Under the pieces are notes generated by a model. That model saw only the letters and a list, made by a program, of their open reading frames with translations, searched no databases and was not told the origin of the DNA. The position numbers and the translations under genes are program-made. Below are positions 33,666 through 45,800 of a DNA stretch of 64,000 nucleotides, one piece after another; within the stretch, counting starts at the first letter, position 1, and the number at the start of each line of letters is the position of its first letter. The DNA lies in assembly GCA_958510825.1 (NCBI GenBank), contig OY294044.1, forward strand, positions 74,880,895 through 74,944,894. Direction: 5' to 3'. Origin of the DNA: Brachypterus glaber. Lineage: Eukaryota > Arthropoda > Insecta > Coleoptera > Kateretidae.

Positions 33666-34260
33666 ACAAACTACTCGATGTATATCGAGAAAGTTGGTAA
33701 ATAGAAGAAAAGTTTGTATAGTTGGTAATTATTCAATTGATTAATCAAAAAGCTGGTAAAAACTGAGCTGATAAGCTTTTTTGTCGTCAAATCTGGGAAA
33801 AAAAATTGGTAATTCTTTAATAAAAAAGTTTACAAAATTGTGCTTAATCCCCCCTTCCAATTGCCTTCGCTCCGGCTCTGCCCCTTATGGTTTTTACAGG
33901 TTTTTTTTTTGTTTTGGGTTGGCATTACAATTTTCGCTTGGTTTGGACGTTTGAAATTTATAGAAAAAACGATATTTTGATATCTTTTAGTTAGCTCTTC
34001 TCCTTTTCACTGCAAGTAACCAAGCCACAATTTTAACAGTAAAAATTAACTTGAAATACAATTTAGTAGAAAACTAAACTTAAAAGCGGTGTTGAAATTT
34101 GCACGGAAAACGCCAAGCGGTTGTTTTTTGTCCTGTATTGCCAACCCAAAGGAAAAAAATACAAACCTCTTATAGGCATATAAGAACACGCAGAATGCGT
34201 GTGATTATGAGCTTATAGGAGTCGCAGAATAAAAAAATCATTTTAGCTTGAAGTAATATA

Positions 34261-34971
34261 CAGTGCGGTCCTAAAGTCACACCCTCCCCTTTTAACTTTT
34301 GAACAAGTTGAGATATCGACTTAAAATTTAGAACTCTTAAATAAGACAATTTAAACTATCTTTTAGCATATATTTAATATTTTCAGCTTTTAAAATGTGG
34401 GCAGGGGGCATGGGGGGACATTTTTTTAAATGGAAAGAGGGGTCGTGTGATACATCATTTTAAAGCTTATAAAATTCTCTATTTAAACTAACATTTTTAA
34501 TTTTTTTAAAAATGTTTTTTAAGGTTTTGATTTTTCAATTTTTTGTGCTAAAACATTCGATTTTTTAAGTTTTTTTTCATAAATTTTCATTTATGTGAAC
34601 TAAAATTAGTTTAAAAGTACAATTAACATTTTTTTATGATGAAATTAGGCATGTTTAAAAAATTATTTGTTTTTTAGAGGAATTTTGACATTAATACCCA
34701 TTTTCAACCCCATTTTAAACCCAATTTTTTTTTTAAATATGGAGTTAAATGGAGAATTTTATAAGCTTTAAAATGATGTATTACACGACCCCCCTTTCCA
34801 TTTAAAAAAATGTGTCCCCATGCCCCTCTGCACACATTTTAAGAGCTGAAAGTATTAAATATATGCTAAAAGATAGTTTAAGTCATCTTATTTAAAAGTT
34901 CCAAATTTGAAGTCGATATCTCAACTGGTTCAAAAGTTAAGAGGGGGGGGGGTGACTTTTGGACCGCTCTG
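34261..34971. mobile_element. mariner-type MITE, ~230-bp TIRs
   Basis: CAGTGCGGTCCTAAAGTCAC at the left is mirrored by GTGACTTTTGGACCGCTCTG at the right. The inverted arms continue through GGCATGGGGGGACA and GATACATCATTTTAAAGCTT. TA lies on both sides (34259-34260, 34972-34973). A shorter copy lies at 44583-44879, and a fragment near 36005-36065 matches the GTGATACATCATTTGAAAGC part. Confidence 0.9.
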
Positions 34972-35129
34972 TATGAGGTTCAATATTAAACAGATTATCT
35001 GTCAAGTTATCCGAGTTCTCCGGTATTCCTCTGAAACTTAGATTGGTATTAGAAGCCGCTCTAAAGCAAAATTAAGTTGAAATTATTCGAAATATCTTAG
35101 GTATCTAATTATACGGCAATATCCGAGCA

Positions 35130-35285
35130 CCAAACTGAAATGGGACCACCAATACAAGTTACAAAAGTTTAATCCAAATCGGTTTATTCGTTCCAAAGTT
35201 ATGCGTGAAAAAAAAATATTTAAAAAGAAAAAGTGACATGTCGAATTAATAAACTTGTTCTTTTTTGGAAGTCGATTAAGAAAAT
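35130..35285 (+). repeat. retroposon 3'-end-like repeat, copy 2
   Basis: Same word order as 30027-30165, with about 80% similarity by eye. Confidence 0.5.
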
Positions 35286-35654
35286 GTCAATTTTGTCAAT
35301 TCGACTGCATACTGTATGATACATTTAAAAACGATTTTTTTGGATAAAGAAATGTGGTCTCGGGAAATAAATATGTTTCGATTAATTTACGTAAAGGTCT
35401 ACACGCGTCCAATGCATCCAAAAACCAAAAAAAAAAAGCATGTTTTTACCTTCAGGCCCCTTTTCACGTGACTACTCTCAAGGTATGACAATTTATTAAA
35501 ATACAGCCAAACCAAATTTTATTAAAATTTTTCCGTAATCAACTGAATGCGGCAGCTTTACACTGGACCAGCTTTTTTCTCCATTAAATTTTAAATCCAT
35601 CTTTAAAATTAAAATTTCTTTTGTAATGTCAGTAAAATATTTTATTTATTTATT

Positions 35655-35737
35655 TTATCCACGGCCGTGATTAATAGGCCTATTAATCACGGGTCTGTAA
35701 AAATAAACTGTTTAAAACCCAAAGCGGCCGTGGATAA
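35655..35737. repeat. small hairpin with embedded 26-bp perfect palindrome
   Basis: TTTATCCACGGCCG and CGGCCGTGGATAAA are the ends. Inside, CGTGATTAATAG and CTATTAATCACG meet with GC between them as a perfect palindrome. Confidence 0.75.
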
Positions 35738-36280
35738 AGTATAGTATTCTACTCGCGTATAATAGATATTAATCATTTGGGTGATTAGGCCACTCACCTC
35801 TCGGCTCGTATCCCAAAATTCACCCTCAATAGCAATTATTATACGCTCGTTGAATAATATACTAAACTAAAACTAAAAAGTCAAGTAAATTTTGTGAAAT
35901 CGATACCCCCAAGCAACAAAGCCGTAACTCATATATTGTAATTTTTCACGACAGCTAAATTTCTAAAATATATATATATTTTTTTTTATTTAAGGGTGGG
36001 TAAATGATTGAAGTAGAAAAGGAGGTCATGTGATACATCATTTGAAAGCTTATAAAATTCTCTATTTAACTGTTTAAGTATTTATTGTTTATTTACTGTT
36101 TGTTTCTGATAATATTCAAGTTTAGAATTTCTTACTTTAGTGATTTTAAGTAAACTTTTGCTTAAAGTGGACTGTGGATAAACCTGAGTAGTACCACCAT
36201 GTGTGTCTTTTTTCAAGGCGTTTACGAGTATAACTCAAAATGGGTCTAACTTGAGTTACATCCTTGTTGTTTGGGAGTGT

Positions 36281-36695
36281 CGAAATAGTTATTTGCGCTT
36301 CTAGTAGAGGTAAGTGAATTTTTCTGTGTGAGGTCGTATTTTGTGGACCGAATACAGAAAAAACTTACCTACGAGTAGCGCATTACGTTTTTCTTACTAC
36401 CAAGGAGTTAAAATCTTATTTTATTAATATTTTTGGCATTTATATGTGTGACAATTCAAAAAATCATTTTTTTTTATGGAATCACTCTATTAAATTAGAA
36501 ATAGAAGTCTTGTGTCTACATGCCCCCTGCGGTAAATGTAAGCACACTTGCGGTAAATCGTTATTTCTGACTTTAGTTACGGTTTTGTTTATATTGATTT
36601 TATCTATCACTAAGTTTGCTTGATGCAGTACATTCCATTACTGTCGACTTTTTGATTAAGTAATGTCAACTAACCTAGTTGGTAGTGAGAAAATG
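36281..36695 (+). repeat. ~410-bp dispersed repeat, copy 1
   Basis: It runs from GAAATAGTTATTTGCGCTTC through CTTACCTACGAGTAGCGCAT and GACTTTTTGATTAAGTAATG to CCTAGTTGGTAGTGAGAAAA. It is shared with 43385-43797 (same strand) and 49914-50530 (opposite strand). There are no clear TIRs and no coding frame. Confidence 0.8.
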
Positions 36696-37510
36696 GCATT
36701 TTTAAATTCGATTAAGAAGTATTTTTAAGAGATATTGAATAATATGAATGAATATTCACTCAAAAATTAGCCAACGTGGCCCAAGGCCCATGTAAACAAT
36801 TTTAGGAATAATATATTACCTCACTTGTAGTGTAAATAACTATTACTGACATTTTAATGACTAGTGAATATTAAATAAACATTTATAAAATAGTACAAAC
36901 CACGCATAATATAATTTTACAAAAATGCATCTTATAATATGTTTTTAGTTTAAAAGATTTGGTTTTGGAGTAAAGATAAATTTGGAAGAAAAAATTATTA
37001 AACTAATAGTTATTACTAAAAAAAAGTTATAAAGAAGTACCAAATAAGTAAAATATCACATTTAAAAATTAAAATTATGAGTAAATTAATGAAGAATAAT
37101 GCCTTTGTAGTACTTTCTAGGATACCTAGGTATTACTATTGTTTGTCTATAATAATTATTTGTTAATTACAAAGATCTTAAAATAAACTACATGAAGTTG
37201 CAAGCATGCCTGCTAGCACTTTATCAAAACATTTTTAAATTGAAACGTGTCTAAGTTTTATTGACTAATAGTTGCAAAATGTCAAGGTTTACACAAAAAT
37301 GGGTAGTAAGATTTCTTTAATTAAACCATTGCATATAGAGACTTCAAGTTTGTCACCGAGATTGTCTCTATATGCATGTGCGATTCTATTCATCAAATTA
37401 TTCTAAAATTAGAGGAATTCGTGGTTAAAATTTCTAAATTTTTCAAAGTAATGATCGTATAACTATGATAATAATGCAAACTTCAATTTAATCGGGCCAA
37501 AAATGGAAGA

Positions 37511-37660
37511 TATGTGACCCCAAAGAAACCTATTTAGTGTGTCTTTACGTACTTCTTTTTTTGTCGTATTCTTATGTAGAAAAGATGTTTACATAAGAAT
37601 ACGAAAAAAAAATATATTTGACACACTAACTGGGTTTCTTTGTGAAGGGTCACATATACT
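37511..37660. repeat. 150-bp hairpin MITE
   Basis: TATGTGACCCCAAAGAAACC ... TTTAGTGTGTC is mirrored by GACACACTAACTGGGTTTCT ... GGGTCACATA. The inner TCGTATTCTTATGTA and TACATAAGAATACGA pair completes the hairpin. A smaller hairpin (GCATATAGAGAC/GTCTCTATATGC) lies at 37331-37375. Confidence 0.8.
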
Positions 37661-37840
37661 AAGAAAATTTTAACACTTGATGTCATTATATTTCAAATTT
37701 AATTTTTAATATATCTATTCCTGGATCTATTTATTTGCATTTATAGTCTTTTAGTTACCAATAAAGCGTTTCTAAAATTCAAAATATGATAATGCCAACG
37801 TTATCATTGCAGAACATACAGTTTAAGTTCTTTGTAATAT

Positions 37841-38737
37841 AAGGTTAGTTTATGCAAAAACTAACGAAACTAACTAGAAATATAATTTTATGCGGATACT
37901 GAACAGGCTTGGTGATAATTGCACAGGCCCACAAAAAAAGTTGTCTGTAGTGGGGTTGAGACCCACCTATTCTTATGTATTTTGGGATCCTGAAAACGAA
38001 CGACATAAAAAAGGCAACTAATGGGCTCATTTTTTCGCTACACTGAAAAAACTGTCTAAAATGGTGAAAATCTTATATTATTAGTCTGCAATTTCAATGT
38101 AGCAAAAAAAAGCCTATAAAGTGCCTTTTTATGGCAGATTCGTTTTTTTTTTTGTATATTTAAGACAAGCTTAGTGCCTGTGGCTCATTTGTCTTAATAG
38201 GAATAGGCAGATTCGTATTCAGCATCCCAAAATATATAAGAATAGGTGGGTCTCAACCATAACACAGACAATTTTGTGAGCATTATAAAGACCTGAAAAA
38301 AAAAGTTGTCTGTGCTGGTAAGAATTTGGCACCTCATAGCCTCATTTTTTTGCTACACTGAAAAAATGGTGAAAATCTCATCTGCAATTTCAGTGTAGCA
38401 AAAAAATGAGCCCATAAAGTGCCTTTTTTATGAGATTCGTGTTCACCATTCCAAAGTACATAACAATAGGTGGGTCTCAATTTCAGCACAGACAACTATT
38501 CTATTGTGGGCCGGTGTTAACGAACTAACTGGAAATACTAATTAATTAGTAATAATTAATTAATAATTAATTTTATGACTACACTACGCACGCTTAAGTT
38601 TAACTGCAACTCAATTAGAGTACCCAGATATACTTACACATGCACAGTGTAGTCATAAAATTTCTAGTTATTTCTAAATTACAAAATTGATTATTTTTCT
38701 CGTTAGCTTCGTTAAACTTTGCATAAACTAACCTTTA
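37841..38737. repeat. fold-back element with repeated internal units
   Basis: AAGGTTAGTTTATGCAAAAA at the left mirrors TTTGCATAAACTAACCTT at the right. Inside, CCCACCTATTCTTATGTATT (minus-like) and AATATATAAGAATAGGTGGG, with GACAA(C/T)TTTTTTTGTGGGC-like words, recur three times in alternating orientation (about 37930, 38235, 38460). Confidence 0.7.
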
Positions 38738-39328
38738 CATGATTTATTTAACAAATAAATACTGAAATAATATGGCAATAGTGTCATTTATAAAGACACA
38801 TGTTACCAAAAATAAAAAAACGCATTAAAATTTAAAAAAAAGTTTTTAAAGCGTCTAATAAATCTAAACAGTTTTAAAGCGTCATAAAATCTAAAATTAA
38901 ATTTTTAAAAATAATGAAATTTTACTTCTGAAATAAGTGCATAATTAGGAATAAGTACAATTTTTTGAGAGATATTTTGAAAAATACTTATACGCCTTGA
39001 CAAAAAGTTTTTTTTAATAGTTAAATATAGGTATTTTAATGAAATTCTATCAAAAATTTTGATTTAAAATCTAAAAAATGTCTGTAGATACGTATTAATA
39101 TTTTCCCAAGGTGTATTAAGTAAAGTCTTTGTTTAGACTAGACATGGGAAAATTTGAGCTAAAAAATAATCTGTAGTAGACCTAAAAGGACAGTTTACAG
39201 GTTTCTATTAAAACGTAGTTTATGTTGATGTTTATTTGTAGTGTAACTTACTAAATTATTTTTTTGTCAAAAGTCGAGATTCAAATATAATTTATCAAAA
39301 TGTTGCTTTTTAGTCGAATTATAACATA

Positions 39329-40205
39329 CACGGTGTATTTGAAATAGCGTATGAAATTTTAACAGATGATTCTACATCATAAAATATGACAAAAAGTTCC
39401 TATAAACATATGTCTAAAAATGCGTCATAAGGGAGCTACGCCCCTTTGAAAGTGGCTAAAAATATCGGTTCGAGGACGAAAAATTAAATACTAAAATGTT
39501 GAAAACCAAAATTTTAATGATGCAGGGCGAATGTACATTAAAAACTAAGAAAAAAACCTCATATACAGGTACTTCCAAAAATCAATCCTAATGGAGCTAT
39601 TGTCTCCTAAATATGCACCATTTTTAAAGGGCCTATGGTAACTTTAAAAGCATTTTTTCGACCTACATGTATGGAAACTTTTTTTCTTAGTTTTTGATGT
39701 AGAATAACATTGCATCATTAAAATTTAGGTTTTCGACATTTTAGTATTTAATTTTTCGTCCTCGAACCGTGAAATTTCACCTTCAAATAAACTTTTCTCG
39801 AAAACGGTTAATCCTACAGTATTACAACAAGAGTACCTTTTTTATGTATTTTGACCTGAGGAATCATATTTCAAAAATAAAGTTGCAAAAAAGTTACACA
39901 GAAAAAAGTTTGGGACAAAAAACTGATAAGGGCCCCCCGTTTCGCACACCTCTGGTTTAAATAAGTACGTGAAAATGACATACAAAGATGGGCCTTATTA
40001 GGATTAATTCACGTGCAAAACCTCGTTAATATATCTCAAAGGGTTCCTGAGTTATTAAATAAAAACCGATTTTTTTAGCCAATTTCAAAGGGGCGTAGCT
40101 CCCTTATGACGCATTTTTAGACATATGTTTACAGGAACTTTTTTTCATATTTCATCATGTAGAATCACCTGTTAAAATTTCCTACGCTATTTCAAATACA
40201 CCCTG
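39329..40205. mobile_element. mariner-type MITE (CAGGGTGTATTTGAAATAGC family)
   Basis: The ends CACGGTGTATTTGAAATAGC and GCTATTTCAAATACACCCTG are inverted, with arms of about 140 bp containing GGGAGCTACGCCCCTTTGAA. TA flanks both ends (39327-39328, 40206-40207). The same family occurs nested at 46227-48338 and as decayed pieces at 16500-17085 and 54120-54470. Open frames of about 60 codons here recur in the copies but are TIR by-products. Confidence 0.9.
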
Positions 40206-40394
40206 TATATTATATTTTTAAAAAGAAAAATTAAAGAATTATTATAATTCAGTAATATTATAATAATAACTCGCAACACGTTTTTAAAAATAATGTAAAA
40301 CTATGGGCAATGTCATAGCATACTTAAAAAAAAAACTTGATAGTGACAACATTTTTAAACTGTCACAGAAGTAATCGCCTTAAGTAATATAAAT

Positions 40395-40474
40395 ATTGAG
40401 GAGCATTATTTCAAAAGTTAACAAATCCTTAACACTAATATTGGATTTGTTAACTTGAAATAATGCTCCTCTAT
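40395..40474. repeat. 80-bp hairpin MITE
   Basis: GAGGAGCATTATTTCAAAAG with TTAACAAATCC is mirrored by GGATTTGTTAACTTGAAATA and ATGCTCCTC, separated by about 18 bp. Confidence 0.8.
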
Positions 40475-41059
40475 TATTGTTGAATGGTCTGATAAATAAC
40501 CTTTAACGCGATACTTAAAATTGAAATTTTACTTCTTTACCAAGTAATTTACTTGGTTACTTGATTACTTGGGTTCTCTACATTGAAATTTTAAAGAAAT
40601 AAAATGGGTAATAATGGCTTTAATATAATTATTTATTCTATGCCGGCATGTACTTGTAGACACTATCTGCATAAAATAATTATAATTGTATTAAAGCGTG
40701 GCGATCGTTATAACGTAACTCAAGTAACGATTTGTTGCTTAGGAACGTAACGAACGCCGCTAGTAACCGCTTTATTTTTTCCCAATTGTTTTCTATGGCT
40801 TATTCGGTCATAAAAAGTTGAAACTTGAAACCTATACACTCAATAGTCGGGTATATACACCGTAGAAAACGTTTTAAAATGTAAAATTTTATTTCTCTGT
40901 CGTTTGTCACTCCCGAGGTTTTCATTCCCTCGACGAATGGTTTTCATGTTTTCAGAGTAAAACACATATTTCATATTGTTTTGATAATCTGTGGTAATTA
41001 TCACAAATGTCTTAAGATATATCCTTAAAAACTGGGTATAATTTCGTACACCCAATGGA

Positions 41060-41205
41060 CGGTAACATTCGAGTTGAGTTTATAACACTTGAGAGTATAA
41101 GTTTATACACTCAAGTTGAGTGCCAATTCAAGTGTTACACTCGACTTGAACGTACAAATTTATACTTTCAAGTTTAGTTATATACTCAATTCGTATGTTA
41201 CACGT
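41060..41205. repeat. clustered ACTCAAGTT-type inverted words
   Basis: Alternating ACTTGAGAGTATAAGTTTAT, ACACTCAAGTTGAGTG and CAAGTGTTACACTCGACTTG words make several overlapping small hairpins. Confidence 0.5.
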
Positions 41206-42654
41206 AATTAGCCCTATATTGCACCTTGGGCCCATTTGAAAACACTAGTATTAGGACCCCTGAATTCTTTAATAACCAAAATAAAACTTCATGGGCACCT
41301 AGTTTTTACTTGGGAACACTATTCTTCAAGTTGGAGTATCTATTGAAAGATGGCAGTATCTAATATTTAAAAGGGTGGTTATGTCATGCACTTTAAAATT
41401 TAGCTTGAGTCAAATTTTTGTTAGTGTGTTGGTTTTATTTAAAAACGAGCTCTAATAAATTCTAAAAATTGTTTTTTTTTTTATTAGGTACCACATAATG
41501 GATGAGCAGGTAGATATTACGTCGTATCAGAACAACAAGGTTTCAACTAAAATTTTTTCAGGTTTCGACTTTTTTGCATTTTTGAATAGAACTTTTTACT
41601 ATCTTTTTGCATGTACTTAAAAAATAAAAATATTGTGCACATAGCCCATTTTATTTACAATGCATGTTTGGAGATTTTTTTAGTGCAACGAGGTTCTAAC
41701 TAATAATAAAGTTTAATTTGAATTTCTTACATAAAAATCAGGTGCTCCGTTAATGAAAATTAACTTAAGTCACATCGATGTCACTAATGCGTTAAAAGTT
41801 TGGCCTGTCATTTTTATCAAAATTATGGACGTTGATCAGGAATACTTGTGCAAAACAACTATTTATTATAAATTTTAATAATGATTAATAATTTATGCAA
41901 AATATTGCATAAGTACAAATATTTTTTATGAATTATGCAAGTTAAAACACATATCATAATTTTATTTCGTGGCAAAATCGAATTAATGGCAATAAAGGAT
42001 TAGATTAAAATAAAGGGTTATTATTAAACTAATTGAGTGTACGAAGTTATACCTAACTTTTACCCCTTAATTCGCAATTTCCGCTTACGTTTGGACCTTG
42101 CGTCATTAATAACTGAATAATTATTAATTTCACAAGCAACTTGACTGTTAAATTAATGCCATTTTTAACTCAGGATCTTTATCTTTCATTGCCTTTATTT
42201 TCGTTAGAAATGCCCTTATCTTGCCCATGGGTAATTCCAATTAAATAAACCAAAAAATTTCACGTTTAATTTGTAGTGAATTAAAGACAAACTATTTTTA
42301 TCACGCTGGATTCAAAGCAATATAGAAATTTCATTTAAAAATAACTTATCTTTTGCTTTTTATGTTTTGATTTACAAGTAATTACTTAGATGAAATGATA
42401 CCCTTTATATTAAGGCAGTTTTGTTATAATTTCGTACAAAACTATCATCACACAACCCATTTGTAGATCAGGCACCCTAAATTATAAGCTAATATTAGCT
42501 AATTTTTATCAATGCCCAAATGTGTTCGATCTGTTCGAATATTCATTATGTAGCATAAGAAAATAGTACTTGATACGACAAAACTGCCTAACTGCCAACT
42601 TCCTAAAATTAGTCAAAAACAGCTACGTTTGAAAATTACGCAATTTGTCACAGG
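41206..42654. other. no gene seen; AT-rich 3' flank of the BTB gene
   Basis: No frame or repeat that I can name. The 3'UTR of the minus-strand BTB gene must begin at 42654 going down. Confidence 0.4.
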
Positions 42655-42858
42655 CTATTCATCCGAAGTCACCCCAGCGTAAAAATAGTTGACAGCTCGG
42701 CAAAGATCGAAGTCTGCCGCCAAAATTACCTGGACTAACTGATCGCGAGGCGCCGTGTCGCCCACTATGTCACGCAACTGCGTAATGCAGGTGTTTAAAC
42801 GGCCGTTATTCTGGGCCAGGGGAAGATCTTCAACTGAACCACTGTTAGAATGGTGACT
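42655..42858 (-). CDS. BTB gene terminal exon: UBA/CUE-like tail
   Basis: Acceptor CTTTTATTTTCAG|AGTCAC; 67 codons then TAG. It encodes SHHSNSGSVEDLPLAQNNGR, then CITQLRDIVGDTAPRDQLVQ and VILAADFDLCRAVNYFYAG. The helix-loop-helix with DFDLCRAVN resembles the last helix of UBA/CUE domains (inference). GC content is well above the flanks. No obvious AATAAA is seen just downstream. Confidence 0.73.
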   Translation of the reverse strand, partial: SHHSNSGSVEDLPLAQNNGRLNTCITQLRDIVGDTAPRDQLVQVILAADFDLCRAVNYFYAGVTSDE

Positions 42859-45800
42859 CTGAAAATAAAAGTTAATTATCAAATATTTACTACAAAACTG
42901 GCGCAGTCGGTAGGAAAATATAATAAACTTTCACTTTCGGGTTTAGACCGCGTTTATGGATTTTTACTTTCCGACGTTTCGTCTCTTACTGCTAGAAACA
43001 TCTTCAGGGATTAATTTGAAACAAAATACTTTTTCGTAATGAAAAACTATACTGGAAGAAATACAACTATAGCTGTAAGAAAGTTACTTATTAATAAAGT
43101 CCTAGTATTTTTCGAAGCATGTACAGAGGAAATCGACTTTTTAACAGGTGATTGTTTAAAATGATAGTTACTAAATTTTGTTTTGCCAAATCATGGCTAC
43201 TAAGTTTTTTCAAGTTAAAAATTTAAAAAATGCTGTAACTTCTGAATGAAGAAATATAGGACCTATGTTTATATGAATATTTCTTCATGAAATTATATTT
43301 AATTTTCGTTGCCAAAGTTTGTAAACGGGCTAATAAATCACCATGTATATCAAGTAAATAGGATACTCGCCATTAACGAAATAGAAAAATAGTCATTTGC
43401 GCTCCTAGTAAGTGAATTTTTCTGTGTGAGTTCTTATTTTGTGGACCGAAGCGGAGCTGAGGTCCATAAATATGACTGAAGACAGAAAAAAAACTTACCT
43501 ACGAGTAGCGCATTAGGAGTTTAAATCTTATTTTATTAATAATATTTTTGACGTTTATATGTGTGATAATTCAAGAAATATTTTTTTTATGGAATCTATA
43601 AAAATAAAAATATTCTTGTGTCTAGATGTCCCTCTGCGGTAAGTGTCTAACACTTGCGCGGTAAATCGATTTTTCTGTCTTCAGTTACGGTTTTGTTGCT
43701 ATTGATTTCACTAAGTGTGCTCGATATAGTACTTACCATTACTGTCGACTTTTTGATTAAGTAATATCAACTTACCTAGTTAGTAGTGAGAAAACTTTCG
43801 ACCTAGCTTAGTACACTAAGCGTTTCAACCGTATTTAGGTAGGAACTAAGTAAATGGCTGGGATCGCCTGGGGTAAAAAGGCCATAAATGGCCTAGTTGT
43901 CCGGCTTTGGCCATTGGCCAATGGCCAACCCAAAAATTTACTACTACACTAGGCAGCAGTTATCTCAAAAACTAAGAGATAATCAAGTTCAAATGAGACA
44001 GGCAAGAATACAAAAAATACCACCTAGACGTCATGAGCTTAACTGGTTCTAATTACATCTTTTAGTTTTCGAGGTTTATGCTGCCCGCATAGAGGTAAAA
44101 CTTTTTAACACTTTCAGTGCAACCAATATTCAAATCGCAGACTACGCCAATTTTAAGTAAAACTGAACTCCTCGAACGTGCTCTCACAAACCCGACACCT
44201 TTGCAGCAAATACTGGCCGTTAAATTTACCAGTAAACATGATGCACGGTGCGTCGCACCTCTCTAGAAATAAAGCGATGACGCATCGGTGCGTCATGAGC
44301 ACTGAAAATGTAAACTTTTTGAACTTACGTCGTGCGACAGCAAACAATCAACAGCTTTCTGTAAGTTAGCAATTCCATGTTTTTGAAGTTTTGTATTTGA
44401 AGAGGTTGGCAGTAATTGTCCTATGGTTAAAGAGTCAAATATGTCAACTTGAAGAGATATGGGTAGTTCAAAAAATAGCTCGCATTCTGTTAATTCTTGA
44501 TGTTTTGATATGAACTTGAGACATGATGCCTAAAAATTACACAAACAAATCGTTTAATTCAAAAATAGCATAAGAGTACCTACAGAAACTTTGGGAGAAA
44601 AAGAATTAACTTTTGAACGATTTGAGATATCAACTTAAAAAAAAAACCTAAATAAGACAACTAAAACTATCTTTTTGCATATATTTGATATTTTCAGCTC
44701 TTAAAATGTGAACAGTTGGGCATGGGAGACATATTTTAAATGTTGTATCACACAAACCGTTTTCTATTTAAAAATATTACCCCCATGCCTCCTGTCCACA
44801 TTTTAAGAGCTGAAAATATAAAATATTACAAATTCCTAATTTTAAGGCGACATCTCAACTCAACTTTTGGACTGCACGGTATACAGGATGATCAATAACT
44901 GGCATGCCAAAATTTAAGAGGTGATTCTAGATCCAAAAATATTAAAAAAAGTTTCTATAAAGGTTGGTCCGCAAATGAGCCCTAAGGCCCTTTAAAATTA
45001 TAATAAAAATAAGATTTTTAATTAATAACTCTGGTATCCTTTAAATGACAAGCTTTTGCATGTATACTAGTATTTATAAGGACTTTAAGTTTATATTATT
45101 TTTTTTTTAATTTATCCACAGACGTCCCTAGATGGTAAAATGTAATAGGCATAACACATTTTTGCCCAATACTTTTTTATGTGTACTTTTTTTGGATTTT
45201 TTGTAAAAAATATAGATTCATTGAGTAAAAATACATAAAAAATGTCATATAGTATAGGAGCAACCATTTTCAAAAAAAAAACAAAATGCAATTAAGAGGA
45301 AGTAACATTTTGTGCCACCAAAAACGTTAATTTTTAAAAGGCTATTACTCCTTTAATATTAAATTTAAGTGTTTTGGTGAAGAATACTTTTTTGCTAAAT
45401 TTTAAATGAAGAATCACCCTGCAGCATTAAAATTTTATTGATGCTTTTTTTTGTTCTCCATTCAATATGTTATCTTCGAAGGGCCGTAGCTTCGTTAGGT
45501 CTCACTTTCGGACCAACCTTTATAGAAACTTTTTTTTCCTATTTTTGGATGTATAATCACCTCTTAAATTTTGGCATGGCAGTTACTGATCACTCTGTAT
45601 ATTGAATGAATACACAGAATATATGTAGTATACAATGTATGTTAAAAAGTGACATCCATATTATTAAAAAATATATTTTGCGACTGGTTTGTATTCCCTT
45701 TTTACTTTCTCATAAAAGTATTGTGATCAAATCAAAATCAAATTTTTTTTTTGCTTAAATTATCTTATTTTTTCATGGCCTACCTTTAACACGTTGGCAT

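Noticed and set aside
39769..39960. 63-codon frames (MKFHLQINFSRKRLILQYYN type) repeated at 39769, 47078 and 47570
   Set aside because: Similar frames recur because they sit in the arms of mariner-type MITEs, on both strands. They lack the length or motifs of a transposase.
24327..42654. Further thin NHL exons
   Set aside because: No plus-strand NHL-like translation with splice sites was found. I cannot exclude that they lie in the gap or beyond the window.
44153..44369. Overlapping 63-64-codon open frames on both strands
   Set aside because: They overlap the donor side of the BTB exon 44329-44529 without continuing its frame. There is no homology, and the region beyond 44329 is intronic.
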